DNA of 62,251 nucleotides from Actinomycetota bacterium (GTDB taxonomy: Bacteria; Actinomycetota; Aquicultoria; Aquicultorales; Aquicultoraceae): contig JACUUO010000002.1 of NCBI GenBank assembly GCA_014859275.1, forward strand, positions 1 through 62,251. Direction: 5' to 3'. The notes beneath the pieces are model-generated. The model saw only the letters and a program-made list of their open reading frames with translations, was not told where the DNA came from and searched no databases. Made by a program: the position numbers and the translations under genes. Positions 28,655 to 37,128 of this stretch are shown here, in pieces (within the stretch, counting starts at the first letter, position 1; every line of letters starts with the position of its first letter).

Positions 28655-28812
28655 GTAGTTGCCCCATTTATGGGGCGATCTCTCATCCTACATAACACGT
28701 AGTTGCCCCATTTATGGGGCGATCTCTCATCCTACATAACACGTAGTTGCCCCATTTATGGGGCGTACTCTCACATTACCACATACCATGTAGTTGCCCC
28801 ATTTATGGGGCG
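28655..28812 (+). repeat. Tandem array of four REP-like hairpins
   Basis: Units start with GTAGTT at 28655, 28699, 28743 and 28790. Each folds by pairing GCCCC with GGGGC around ATTTAT. The first two 17-bp spacers are identical, so units one to three have an exact 44-bp period. The fourth is spaced 47 bases and the last two units end GTACT instead of GATCT. The array runs on the plus strand, opposite to the other REP-like hairpins, and carries the C-G to G-C swapped stem. Confidence 0.8.
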
Positions 28813-28856
28813 TACTCTATCAGTGCTGCAGTTAGGTGTAAGCATAAGGTGTGGGT

Positions 28857-28897
28857 CTGAGATTCTTCGGTCGCTGCCACTCCCTCAGAATGACAGA
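28857..28897 (-). repeat. CATTCTGAGGGAG interspersed element
   Basis: On the minus strand this reads TGTCATTCTGAGGGAG, then GGCAGCGACC, then GAAGAATCTCA. The outer halves can pair (ATTCT with AGAAT). Elements with this general text occur between genes in many unrelated bacteria as I recall them. I cannot check that here. Only one copy is in the window. Confidence 0.5.
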
Positions 28898-29040
28898 AAA
28901 GCTATCAGCTAGTAGTTAGTAGTTCATAGAGTAGTACTTATCCACACGCTCCTTAGCTGTAAGAAATAGGAAGTTAGTAGTTCATAGAGTAGTACCTATA
29001 TCTCTCGACCCACATTAACTGGTAACTACAGTACTGGCAG

Positions 29041-29093
29041 AGATCGCCCGATAAATCGGGCAATCTACGGGCGGACACAGGGTCCGCCCCTAC
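29041..29093 (-). repeat. Two adjacent REP-like hairpins of different families
   Basis: On the minus strand, 29069-29093 reads GTAGGGGCGGACC, CTGT and GTCCGCCC. It is followed at once by GTAGATTGCCCG, ATTTAT and CGGGCGATCT at 29041-29068. Both units begin with GTAG and both fold into stable stems, but the stems are unrelated. The shared foot with different stems is the main reason to call these REP-like. Confidence 0.7.
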
Positions 29094-29252
29094 AGCACTG
29101 CAACACTGGGTAACTATACCCACACCTTCTACCCACACCCCAATTCACCCATTCACCAATTCACCAGTCACCATCTAACCCACTCTCTCGGCCCACACCC
29201 CCGGTCCCTGGACCCTGGTCCCCTGGTCATCCGGTCACCTGGATTCCTGGCC

Positions 29253-29987
29253 TTAAATAACCGCCACAATAAATAAAACCACCACTTCTGTGAGTTCGAT
29301 TAGCGCGCCCAGGGTGTCCCCTGTCATGCCCCCTATCTTACTGTTTACCACCTTCGTATATAATATTGTGAAAACCCAAGCGATTGATACTATAAGTATT
29401 GCGAAGCTTTTTAATATTAAAACCGTTATTGCAAGCGCTATTACGGACGACCAGAGCAATTCCCGCCAGCCTATCTCCTCCATAAATGAAGCGCCAATAC
29501 CACCATTGCTTCCGGCATAAGATTGCGTAACCATAGCGTAGCAGGCTGACCACCTACCAAGTACTGGAAACGATATTAACGCCCCTAGTTTTAACTCCGC
29601 TGACACCGAAGAGAGCAGCAATAGTTTTAATCCTATAACCGCCACTATTGCAACTACCCCGAAGCTCCCTACCCGTGAGTCCTTCATTATCGCAAGCATA
29701 TGGTCCTTATCCCTGCCACCGATTAGGCCATCAAATGTGTCTGCAAGCCCATCCAAGTGAAGTGATCTCGTCATTATAACCACCGCTATAACTAATACCA
29801 TATCGGCTGCAAGCCCAGGAAGCTGCGCGGGGATTATCGCATTTAAACCGATCAGCACAAGCCCGATAATTAATCCCACGACGGGGAAGTATTTTATTGA
29901 CTTGCCGAAAGCCCGCGCATCTAATTCCTGGGATATCCCTGCAGGAATTATAGTCAGAAATGATAGCGCCAGCCGGAAAGGCTGCAT
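29253..29987 (-). CDS. cobS: Adenosylcobinamide-GDP ribazoletransferase (cobalamin synthase)
   Basis: CobS joins adenosylcobinamide-GDP with alpha-ribazole (or its phosphate) in the membrane, the last step of B12 assembly. It is 244 residues with about six hydrophobic helices and the signature RSLHLDGLADTFDGLIGGRD followed by SRVGSFGVVA. It starts six bases after the cobT stop, so the pair forms one unit under the riboswitch at 31203-31360. Repeat DNA begins just after its stop. Confidence 0.95.
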   Translation of the reverse strand: MQPFRLALSFLTIIPAGISQELDARAFGKSIKYFPVVGLIIGLVLIGLNAIIPAQLPGLAADMVLVIAVVIMTRSLHLDGLADTFDGLIGGRDKDHMLAIMKDSRVGSFGVVAIVAVIGLKLLLLSSVSAELKLGALISFPVLGRWSACYAMVTQSYAGSNGGIGASFMEEIGWRELLWSSVIALAITVLILKSFAILIVSIAWVFTILYTKVVNSKIGGMTGDTLGALIELTEVVVLFIVAVI

Positions 29988-29993
29988 ATCTTA

Positions 29994-31055
29994 TTACTTT
30001 CCTTCCTCTTTTTCTGATATATTGGCTTCGGTAAAAGTCGCCATCTCCTTTATTATCTTGGCAGCAGCCTCAACCATGCCCATCGCAAGGACAGCCCCAG
30101 CCCCTTCGCCAAGCCTCATATCCATATGCAGCATCGGCTTCAACCCTAACTCTTCCAGTATTAACCTGTGTCCAGGCTCAACGGACACATGCGAGGCTAT
30201 CATATAGCCCTTGCATAATGGATTAATACGGTTGGCTATGAGGGCCGCCACACCAGATATAAAGCCATCGATCACAACTGGAACCCGCCTGGCGGCAGCT
30301 CCGATTATTAATCCGGCCAACCCTCCAATCTCTAAGCCGCCGATCTTTGCAAGAACATCAATTGGATCATTCTTATTAGGCTTTAGCAGATCGATCGCAT
30401 CGGTTATAACTTTTTTCTTGTGATCAAGATCGCCGTTTCCTATTCCTGTTCCGCGCCCGACCAGGCCATCGACCGGCCTTCCGGTAAGTGCAACCAAGAT
30501 CGCGCTACTTGGAGTAGTGTTGCCGATGCCCATATCACCGGTAGCAAGGAGGTTGACTCCATCATCCACCTGCTGGTATGCAATCTCAATGCCGGTTTCT
30601 AGGGCTTTTACGGCCTCTTCCCTCAACATCGCGGGCTCTTTTACGAAATTTGCCGTACCGCTTCTTACCTTTCTTGATATAACGCTCTCATCTTCTATCG
30701 GTACGGCCACGCCTACATCGACCACAACCACCTTTGCCCCTACATGCCTTGAGAGAACATTTATCGCTGCCCCACCGTTGACGAAATTCGCAACCATCTG
30801 TGGGGTCACTTCTTTTGGAAAGGCTGATACTCCCTCATCTACTACTCCATGATCGCCCGCCATCACAATAACTGTTTTATTGCCAACATCATTTATTACG
30901 TTGCCAACGATCCCAGCAAGCTGTACTGAAATTTCCTCTAAAACACCCAAGCTTCCAGCAGGTTTTGTCAGCTGATCCTGTCGTTCTTTAGCCTTTGCCA
31001 TAGCCTTCTCGTCGAGCGGCGTAATACTGTTTAAAGCCTCTTGAAGTAAATCCAT
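29994..31055 (-). CDS. cobT: Nicotinate-nucleotide-dimethylbenzimidazole phosphoribosyltransferase
   Basis: CobT activates the lower ligand base by forming alpha-ribazole phosphate from nicotinate mononucleotide. Motifs are LTKPAGSLGVLEE, VMAGDHGVVDEGVSAFP, LATGDMGIGNTTPSSAI, and the C-terminal LDMRLGEGAGA-like segment (MDMRLGEGAGAVLA) with the catalytic Glu nearby (ILEELGLKP). It is 353 residues. It is the first gene after a cobalamin riboswitch, and no lower-ligand base synthesis gene is seen nearby. Confidence 0.96.
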   Translation of the reverse strand: MDLLQEALNSITPLDEKAMAKAKERQDQLTKPAGSLGVLEEISVQLAGIVGNVINDVGNKTVIVMAGDHGVVDEGVSAFPKEVTPQMVANFVNGGAAINVLSRHVGAKVVVVDVGVAVPIEDESVISRKVRSGTANFVKEPAMLREEAVKALETGIEIAYQQVDDGVNLLATGDMGIGNTTPSSAILVALTGRPVDGLVGRGTGIGNGDLDHKKKVITDAIDLLKPNKNDPIDVLAKIGGLEIGGLAGLIIGAAARRVPVVIDGFISGVAALIANRINPLCKGYMIASHVSVEPGHRLILEELGLKPMLHMDMRLGEGAGAVLAMGMVEAAAKIIKEMATFTEANISEKEEGK

Positions 31056-31130
31056 TGTATATGCGTTCCTTCCTCCTTATTTTGTACCTGCCATCTGGAA
31101 CCAGAGTCCTGGCTCCAGACCTCAATAAAC

Positions 31131-31156
31131 AAAAATCCCCCGGCTTTACGAGGGGT
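31131..31156 (-). terminator. Probable riboswitch-linked terminator ahead of cobT
   Basis: On the minus strand ACCCCTCG, a short loop and CCGGGGG form a GC-rich hairpin followed by ATTTTTG. It lies between the riboswitch and the cobT start, where an expression platform is expected. It suggests transcription termination when cobalamin is bound. Confidence 0.65.
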
Positions 31157-31202
31157 AGATAATTTAGTATAGCAACACTCCTTCCTCGTTGAGCGTATGT
31201 TT

Positions 31203-31360
31203 TCCCCTAGGCAGGTCTCCTGACTTATGGATCTTCGCCTTACCGCGCCTTCCCAAACAACTATTCAGTGGCTTATTGCGGTTAGCTCCCCACTTACAGT
31301 GGCGGGCCCGTGCCGGACTCTCACCGGCTTCCCTATTCTCCGCTGCTAGCGGCACCCAGG
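31203..31360 (-). promoter_or_regulatory. Cobalamin riboswitch 1 (cobT-cobS)
   Basis: On the minus strand the aptamer contains GGTGAGAGTCCGGCACGG, GCCCGCCACTGTAAG and the downstream box AAGTCAGGAGACCTGCCT, the hallmarks of the AdoCbl riboswitch. It lies about 150 bases upstream of cobT with a terminator between. It matches the riboswitch at 48285-48441 at all but two of about 153 positions. High B12 would reduce cobT and cobS expression. Confidence 0.95.
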
Positions 31361-31382
31361 TATATATTCACTTTCCAAGATT

Positions 31383-31411
31383 AATTTATATTCCAAACGG
31401 TGGAATGTCAA
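31383..31411 (-). promoter_or_regulatory. Promoter of the cobT-cobS unit
   Basis: On the minus strand a perfect TTGACA (31406-31411) is followed 17 bases later by TAAATT (31383-31388), about 25 bases before the riboswitch begins. Position, spacing and -35 match fit a sigma-70-type promoter. Confidence 0.7.
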
Positions 31412-31650
31412 ACATACGGTCTTAGTTCCTCTTCCTTAAGGAAGAGGTTAGGTGGAGGTGAGTGCCCTCGTCTTATACCCACATGCTGACCGCCGACCAC
31501 AGGCCGCAGACCACCGACGGCTTTAAATCCCTGCTGACAGCTGATAGCTGATGGCTGACAGCTTCTTATCACTCGCGAGTTTATATGCTTTCCTTACCGG
31601 GAACAATGCAGACCAATAGAACATGAACTAAACAAGAGAAAGGTCTGAAC
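31412..31650. other. Spacer between riboswitch 1 and aldo/keto reductase
   Basis: No gene is supported. The stretch contains CTTCCTTAAGGAAG (a short palindrome near 31429-31442), the second 40-bp motif copy, and runs of GCTGATAGCTGATGGCTGAC phrase near 31530-31562. A promoter for the plus-strand reductase must be here, but no convincing pair of hexamers is visible. Confidence 0.4.
31451..31490 (+). repeat. 40-bp dispersed motif, copy 2
   Basis: The text GGTGGAGGTGA, CCCTCGT and TACCCACATGCT matches the minus-strand motif at 6787-6826 with five transitions in 40 positions. It lies between divergent transcription units. No function is known to me. Confidence 0.6.
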
Positions 31651-32553
31651 ATGGCTCAGGAAATCCCCTACCGTGAGCTCGGAAAAACAGGCGAGATGGT
31701 CTCTCTAATCGGCCTGGGCGGATTTCATCTCGGTCTTATACACGGCCATTCCAATGCGGTCAATTTAATCCGTGAGGCAATCGACCACGGAATCAATTTT
31801 ATGGATAATAGTTGGGATTACCATGGAGGTGAGAGCGAACGACGATTGGGTGACGCGCTTAGGGGAGGATACCGCAACCGAGCATTCGTCATGACTAAAG
31901 TTGATGGTCGCACTAAGGATGCGGCCGGAAAACAGCTCGATGAGAGTTTAATGCGCTTGCAGGTCGATTACATAGACCTGCTTCAGCTACATGAAGTGAT
32001 CCGTTGGGATGACCCTGACCGGGCCTTTGCACCTGGTGGCGCTATGGAGGCTTTCGATGAAGCGCGAATCGCTGGTAAGATCCGCCATATCGGCTTTACC
32101 GGGCATAAGGATCCGGATATGCACCTAAAAATGCTAGAACAAGGCTTTGAGTGGGATACAGTGCAGATGCCGCTTAATGTCCTCGATGCCCACTACAACA
32201 GCTTCGAGAAGAGAGTGCTTCCCGTTCTGCTTGAGCGCAATATCGGTGTGCTCGGGATGAAGCCATTAAGTGCAGGAATGCTTTTTGAAACAGGCACGGT
32301 CAGTGCGATCGAAGCACTACATTATGTTATGAACTTGCCGGTTGATGTTGTTATCACCGGCGTCGAAACGCGGCGCGATCTAAGCCAGGCAGTTGAGGCA
32401 GCAAGCAGTTTCATCGAATTAAATGATGAAGAGGTGGAAGATATCCTCTCGCGCACGGAATCGGTAGCGCAGACTGGCGAGTTTGAACTCTACAAGATAA
32501 CCCACCGGCATGATGGTACTATCATTCATCCTGAGTGGCTCGTGTCGGCCTAG
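31651..32553 (+). CDS. Aldo/keto reductase family oxidoreductase
   Basis: This is a 300-residue NADPH-dependent carbonyl reductase of the AKR superfamily. The catalytic tetrad positions are visible as Asp in INFMDNSWDY, the Tyr of the same segment, Lys in FVMTKVDGR and His in LLQLHEV. HIGFTGHKD and GVLGMKPLSAG complete the barrel. The start ATG has AAAGG upstream. It is transcribed opposite to the flanking B12 genes and ends at a strong bidirectional terminator. The substrate is unknown, and it need not have a role in B12 metabolism. Confidence 0.9.
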   Translation: MAQEIPYRELGKTGEMVSLIGLGGFHLGLIHGHSNAVNLIREAIDHGINFMDNSWDYHGGESERRLGDALRGGYRNRAFVMTKVDGRTKDAAGKQLDESLMRLQVDYIDLLQLHEVIRWDDPDRAFAPGGAMEAFDEARIAGKIRHIGFTGHKDPDMHLKMLEQGFEWDTVQMPLNVLDAHYNSFEKRVLPVLLERNIGVLGMKPLSAGMLFETGTVSAIEALHYVMNLPVDVVITGVETRRDLSQAVEAASSFIELNDEEVEDILSRTESVAQTGEFELYKITHRHDGTIIHPEWLVSA

Positions 32554-32647
32554 TACAGCGTCAATCATACTATGAATTATCGGTGTGAATCTCGGATGAA
32601 AACTAAAAGCAAAGCTCAGATCAAAGCTCAGATTGTTTAGGTACCAT

Positions 32648-32683
32648 AAAAAAGATACCGCCCTCAACGGCGGTATCTTTTTT
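32648..32683. terminator. Bidirectional intrinsic terminator
   Basis: A perfect 15-bp inverted repeat, AAAAAAGATACCGCC and its complement, surrounds a six-base loop. T-runs flank it in both directions. It separates the convergent aldo/keto reductase and the membrane-protein gene and would serve both. Confidence 0.93.
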
Positions 32684-32730
32684 ATGCTTTATATGTCAAT
32701 GCGATATTGTCAATGCGATATTTATGATCG

Positions 32731-33399
32731 CTATGCAGCCATACGCTCGCGGCCAGCTTCCTCCATAGCCTCACTTCTGCTTATTCTACCAGAGCCGAGC
32801 CAACCGCCCAGCAACGCCGCGCCCAGGCTCAGAAGTGCGCCCAACAGGAAGTAACCGGAAGATGTTGCCGCCACGTCTGCCGCAGTTTGAATATCAGCCG
32901 GTGTAACCTGCACCGCGGGTGGGGTAACGCCAAGCGCACCCGCAGCGGTGGTAGCAAATCCAAGCAGGCCTGTTACGCCAAACGTACTCAGTAGGACAGT
33001 GGCAACGAGAGCTAACGCCCATACCGTGGTGCCATGCCATAGGCCATCACTTATGAACCGAACATTGGCAAGCCTTGACGCAACATATCCGCCGATAAAT
33101 GTCGATATTAATGCGCTTATTGCGATCCAGATACCGACACCCGCACTAATATCTGCCAAGGCCTGGACGTTCGTTAGTGCTGCCGTGCCGAAACCAACGA
33201 GAACACCAAGTGCAGAAAGTAACATCTGGGCTGCTATTGCAATTAATACACCAGAAAACACACCGCCCCAGCTAATACGGCTATACCAGGCTGGCACATA
33301 AGCGCCGCGCATCATCGGGGTCACTACGCCCATCGGTGCTTCTGCACGCTCTTCGGGCGGTACAGCCCGTGCTTCTTGTCTGCGTTCTGGCTCTTGCAT
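32731..33399 (-). CDS. Small multi-helix membrane protein of unknown function
   Basis: This 222-residue protein has a charged, Pro/Glu/Arg-rich N-terminus (about 30 residues), then AWYSRISWGGVFSGVLIAIAA and further helices at about 75-115, 125-155 and 180-205. The Gly/Ala-rich helices and the WGGVFSG entry resemble membrane proteins sometimes labelled PhnA-like, but I cannot assign a function. The codon choice looks more GC-rich than that of the neighbouring cbi genes. It lies between the terminator and cbiJ, with its own upstream spacer of 284 bases in which I see no clear element beyond its ribosome site (AGGCGAGG). Confidence 0.75.
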   Translation of the reverse strand: MQEPERRQEARAVPPEERAEAPMGVVTPMMRGAYVPAWYSRISWGGVFSGVLIAIAAQMLLSALGVLVGFGTAALTNVQALADISAGVGIWIAISALISTFIGGYVASRLANVRFISDGLWHGTTVWALALVATVLLSTFGVTGLLGFATTAAGALGVTPPAVQVTPADIQTAADVAATSSGYFLLGALLSLGAALLGGWLGSGRISRSEAMEEAGRERMAA

Positions 33400-33683
33400 G
33401 ATCCTCGCCTCCTTATATATTTCTTACCTAATTTTTACCCGGCGATACGCGTTAGTAACACGCCTGACAGTTTGTAACGCAATGGGATATACAAATGTGC
33501 AGGACAAATCCGGTTCATTCACTTGGAGTATCTGCCATTAACAGGCCCTGCTTATGATCTGCTTAAACTATCGCCTATCATATTAAATATAAGGATGTAC
33601 GAGGCTTTGAAGCTTTTGACATGAAAGGATGTGACCCAAATACGAGGTGGAGGTTTTTCAACGGCTCAACTTGACCTTGCTAT

Positions 33684-34457
33684 TTAAATTGGACTGTTAT
33701 AGGGAATTCTCAGAACCTGAATAACTTCATCAATATTTTTTAGCGCTTTGGTCCCAGGAGCCGGCCTCTTTACGACCACCAATCCGATCCCTAGATCTCT
33801 GGCAGCGTGGAGCTTCTCGGTGAAGCCGCCAGCTAATCCGCTATCTTTTGTGACTACCACATCGATGCATAAATCCTGCCAGAGATGGTAATTATCCTTA
33901 TAACTGAATGGGCCAATGTCTGTTATTATCTCGTCCCTCGCAAAGCCGGCTTTAAGGCATTTGTCTATTGAGTTTTCATCGGGCAGAACCCTTATATAGA
34001 GCTTCCGATCCCTCCTATTAATCCCCTGAAGGAAGACATTTGCACTGTTACTACCCGTGGCAATAAATATTACCTTACCCATATTACCGGCCAGGACGGC
34101 GGCCTCTTCAAATGAGTCTACATAGCGCGCCTTTTCATAAAAGTCTACATCCAAAGTAGCCCTCTCTAGCCGAATATATCTCACGCCCATCCTGCTGCAT
34201 GCCTGTATGGCGTTTCTACTTATCTCCAGCGCATAAGGGTGAGTAGCATCAACAACGGCATTAACGCCTTTTTCTCTAATTAGGGCTTGTAATCCTTCTA
34301 CATTTAGTTTTCCAGCGATATGTTGAACTGAGGGATGCTTCCCGATAAATTTTCCAGCGAATTCATGAGCGGTACTTATTATTATGGATCTTTGTTCATC
34401 TACCAGCTTTTCGAGTAAAAGCCTAGCCTCAATCGTTCCACCGAGGATTAATATCAT
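33684..34457 (-). CDS. cbiJ: Precorrin-6A/cobalt-precorrin-6A reductase
   Basis: CbiJ (CobK family) reduces cobalt-precorrin-6A with NADPH. The N-terminus MILILGGTIEARLLLEKL, then VVDATHPYALEISRNA, YIRLERA, FIATGSNSANVF and VVTKDSGLAGGFTEKL are typical. It is 257 residues. It overlaps the cbiH stop by four bases and is the last gene of the long B12 transcript. Confidence 0.94.
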   Translation of the reverse strand: MILILGGTIEARLLLEKLVDEQRSIIISTAHEFAGKFIGKHPSVQHIAGKLNVEGLQALIREKGVNAVVDATHPYALEISRNAIQACSRMGVRYIRLERATLDVDFYEKARYVDSFEEAAVLAGNMGKVIFIATGSNSANVFLQGINRRDRKLYIRVLPDENSIDKCLKAGFARDEIITDIGPFSYKDNYHLWQDLCIDVVVTKDSGLAGGFTEKLHAARDLGIGLVVVKRPAPGTKALKNIDEVIQVLRIPYNSPI

Positions 34458-35167
34458 ACCCGATAGCCTCTTGGTGTGATCATGCGCCCGCCAGATACAT
34501 ATGTCTGGCTGTTGCCTATAATTATGGTGGTGTTCATATCAATAGACACGTCAAGAAACGAGGTTAAATCGCTTATACAGTGGCCCTGCTCTCCATTTAA
34601 TTTGCTATATAAGCCCACCGGGGTCTTTGGATCCTTATACTGCATAAATATATCCCTCGCAGTTTTTATCTGCCAGTCCCTCTTTACGCTTTTTGGATTA
34701 TAAAGTGCGGTAACAAAATCTGCCGAAGACGCTGCCCTTAAGCGTTCCTCTATCTTCTCCCAGGGGGTTAGAAGATCACTCAAGCTTATCACCGCAAAAT
34801 CGTGCATCAATGGAGCACCGAGAGCTGATGCGGCCGCATTAACCGCGCTTACCCCCGGTAATATTTCGATATCGATACCCTCATTGCCAGATGCAAGCTC
34901 TAGAACAAGCCCCGCCATCCCATATATACCCGGATCTCCACTGCTTATAAGGGCCACGAGCTTACCGCTCTCGGCAAGCTCGATCGCTCTCTTGCAGCGC
35001 TCTATCTCTTTTCTCATCCCGAATTGGTATATTTCTTTTCCATCAACCAAGCTAGAAATCGTTTTCACGTAGCTCTTATATCCGATGATAACATCGCAAG
35101 CATCTAAAGCTTCTCTCGCACCTAGCGTCATATCAGCCTCAGCTCCGGGGCCAATTCCAACTACCAC
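34454..35167 (-). CDS. cbiH: Cobalt-precorrin-3 C17-methyltransferase
   Basis: CbiH (CobJ family) methylates C17 and contracts the corrin ring. The SAM-binding motif is VVVGIGPGAEADMTLGAREAL, with the later SSGDPGIYGMAGLV and LYNPKS. The open frame extends to 35266 inside cbiG, but GTG at 35167 overlaps the cbiG stop by one base, has GAGGAGG upstream and gives the normal N-terminus, making 237 residues. It is co-translated with cbiG and cbiJ. Confidence 0.94.
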   Translation of the reverse strand: MVVGIGPGAEADMTLGAREALDACDVIIGYKSYVKTISSLVDGKEIYQFGMRKEIERCKRAIELAESGKLVALISSGDPGIYGMAGLVLELASGNEGIDIEILPGVSAVNAAASALGAPLMHDFAVISLSDLLTPWEKIEERLRAASSADFVTALYNPKSVKRDWQIKTARDIFMQYKDPKTPVGLYSKLNGEQGHCISDLTSFLDVSIDMNTTIIIGNSQTYVSGGRMITPRGYRV

Positions 35168-36195
35168 TATTCCTCCTCTGCCAGGGCGATGGTCACCTTT
35201 CCATAAACTGTCCTTGGAAGTATCAACCTTCCACCCTTCGAGGCTAGAATTGCTGCGGGTTCGCATACTCCTCCGGCACCTACCTTTTCTTTTACAAAAT
35301 CCGACCGATTTGGAGCAACCCTATCTAGCTCCTCTGGCGGAAATAGAGTAACGTCAACCTCAAAATGATCAGCAGTTTCATAGAGGACCCGCTCACCACT
35401 CTTTAAATCTATGCTTGCCAGTCCCCTTAAATTATGGGTATGAAGGCCTTTGCTTGCTAGAGCACCCTTTATCGTATCTCTTACCTCTTCAAATGCGACG
35501 TCCTTACGGCAACCAACGCCCGCAAAAACGCGCCTCGTCCTCAAAATGAGAGTTCCAGGCCGAGTATCTGGCATCTCATCGCTCACAACCGCAATAATAT
35601 GATCGTAAACCTTCCCATAATTTTTAAGTTGCTTTAGCGGCCTCACGCTATATGCCGCTTTCACCCGATCTCCCCATCTGCCCAGGCTTATATCGGCGAA
35701 TATGCAAGCAGACTCTCCTCTTAATATGCCTGACGATATGCGCTTCAGTCTCTTCATATCGCCAGTTTTTAAGCCTAACTCCGTCATAAATAAATCCAGT
35801 GCGGGCTTACCGAATATGTCGGTCGCCGTAGTTATTACCGGCATTGCGCCAATGGCATCCGAGACCTTTCTCGCGAGGTCATTTGCACCACCGACATGGC
35901 CTGATACCAGGCTTATCGAAAATGCTCCGCTATCATCGACAACGACCACCGCAGGATCAAGCGTTTTTTCCCTTAGGTGGGGCGCTATCGCCCGTACAGC
36001 TATGCCAACCGCCGATATAAAGACCAGCGCATCGTATTTGGCAAATACTCTTCCAACCAGGTTTAGAAGCCAAGATTTCTTGCGTTCCTCTTTAGAGGGC
36101 GCAAATATCTCCACATCGGCATCCTCTAGATGATCTTTAATAAGCTTTGCTATTTTTGTGCCGTTTTCCGTAACGGCAAGTACGGCCGTTTTCAC
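35167..36195 (-). CDS. cbiG: Cobalt-precorrin-5A hydrolase
   Basis: CbiG opens the delta-lactone ring of cobalt-precorrin-5A, releasing acetaldehyde. Its presence marks the anaerobic (cobalt-early) pathway. It has the N-terminal domain (VFISAVGIAVRAIAPHLREK, VSGHVGGANDLARKV) and the CbiE-C-like domain (FAGVGCRKDVAFEEVRDTI). It is 342 residues. The 176-bp spacer upstream may hold an internal promoter, but the match is weak. It overlaps cbiH by one base. Confidence 0.95.
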   Translation of the reverse strand: MKTAVLAVTENGTKIAKLIKDHLEDADVEIFAPSKEERKKSWLLNLVGRVFAKYDALVFISAVGIAVRAIAPHLREKTLDPAVVVVDDSGAFSISLVSGHVGGANDLARKVSDAIGAMPVITTATDIFGKPALDLFMTELGLKTGDMKRLKRISSGILRGESACIFADISLGRWGDRVKAAYSVRPLKQLKNYGKVYDHIIAVVSDEMPDTRPGTLILRTRRVFAGVGCRKDVAFEEVRDTIKGALASKGLHTHNLRGLASIDLKSGERVLYETADHFEVDVTLFPPEELDRVAPNRSDFVKEKVGAGGVCEPAAILASKGGRLILPRTVYGKVTIALAEEE

Positions 36196-36371
36196 TTCTT
36201 CGCCCCCATCTGATACATTAGGCCTTCACTTTTCCGGCAGTGTAAATCGCCAATTGCCTTAAAGATCCTTCAGTTAAGTATGTTAATCAAATAACCGGCA
36301 ATTATGACATTATAATTTATCATATCACAATCTAAGGTAACCTATAGCCGGCAGGATAAATCGAGGTAAAG

Positions 36372-37127
36372 TTAGGTGCTACCCTCACGGTATCCATGGC
36401 TGAACTGAGGGTTATAAAGCTTAGACCTATCATACTTACCGTCGAGCACCCTGCCAACAACTATCATCGCTGTCCTCACTACCCCGGCGGCCTTCACCTT
36501 TTCAGCGATATCCGCTAACGTCCCCCGGATAATCCTCTCATCGGGCCAGGATGCACGCTCAACGACAGCTATCGATGTATTCCCTGGATACCCCTTTCTT
36601 AGCTCATCTACTAACTTATCAATCATCTGAACGCTAAGAAACACGCACATCGTTGGCTTATGCTCTGCGAGGGAGCTTATCTCCTGGCCTTTAGGAACCG
36701 GTATCCTTCCGGCCATCCTCGTTATAACAACCGTCTGAGAAATACCAGGGAGCGTCAGCTCTGTACTTAGAGCAGCTGCCGAGGCGGCAAAGGAGCTTAC
36801 CCCAGGAACAATCTCATATCCTATGCCTTGTTCAATAAGCCAGTCAATCTGCTCCTTTATAGCTCCATAAAGGCTCGGCTCACCCGAGTGGAGCCTCACC
36901 ACCACCTTGTCGCTTTCCGCCATTTTTTTATATATGGCAACGATCTCTTCTAGACTCAGTAATGCGCTATCATATAACTCGCACCCCGGTCTACAACACT
37001 CCAAGAGCTGGGGGTTAATGAGAGAACCGGCATATACTACTACATCGGCTCTTTCAAGTATCTTTTTCCCCTTTACGGTTATCAAATCGGGGTCACCCGG
37101 CCCCGCCCCTATAAAATAAACTCTCAT
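36372..37127 (-). CDS. cbiF: Cobalt-precorrin-4 C11-methyltransferase
   Basis: CbiF (CobM family) methylates C11 of cobalt-precorrin-4. The SAM-binding start is [18 protein letters not shown], with [26 protein letters not shown] and [14 protein letters not shown]. It is 251 residues. It follows cbiL by one base and precedes the cbiG-H-J part of the transcript. Confidence 0.96.
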   Translation of the reverse strand: MRVYFIGAGPGDPDLITVKGKKILERADVVVYAGSLINPQLLECCRPGCELYDSALLSLEEIVAIYKKMAESDKVVVRLHSGEPSLYGAIKEQIDWLIEQGIGYEIVPGVSSFAASAAALSTELTLPGISQTVVITRMAGRIPVPKGQEISSLAEHKPTMCVFLSVQMIDKLVDELRKGYPGNTSIAVVERASWPDERIIRGTLADIAEKVKAAGVVRTAMIVVGRVLDGKYDRSKLYNPQFSHGYREGST

Positions 37128-37128
37128 A

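Larger units (their letters stand above)
28494..29252. repeat. Repeat-rich spacer between hisC and cobS
   Basis: This 759-bp spacer has no supported gene. It holds unremarkable sequence at 28494-28620, an array of four REP-like hairpins, a single CATTCTGAGGGAG element, two copies of an AGTTAGTAGTTCATAGAG phrase (28917-28935 and 28974-28992), two REP-like hairpins in the opposite direction, and a CCAGG/GGTCC/GGTNACC tract that starts just after the cobS stop. The hisC promoter should lie in the first part, but I see no strong match. Confidence 0.65.

Noticed and set aside
28655-28812. Possible CRISPR array
   Set aside because: The repeats are palindromic and regularly spaced, but the 17-bp spacers are identical or nearly so and too short, only four units occur, and no cas gene is present.
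31189-31425. Plus-strand reading frame near riboswitch 1
   Set aside because: It is antisense to the cobalamin riboswitch, and an almost identical frame lies across riboswitch 2 at 48259-48441. The similarity comes from the aptamer, not from a gene.
36196-36371. Internal promoter ahead of cbiG
   Set aside because: A TATAAT-like hexamer is present on the minus strand, but no -35 lies at a suitable distance, so the evidence is too weak to list it.
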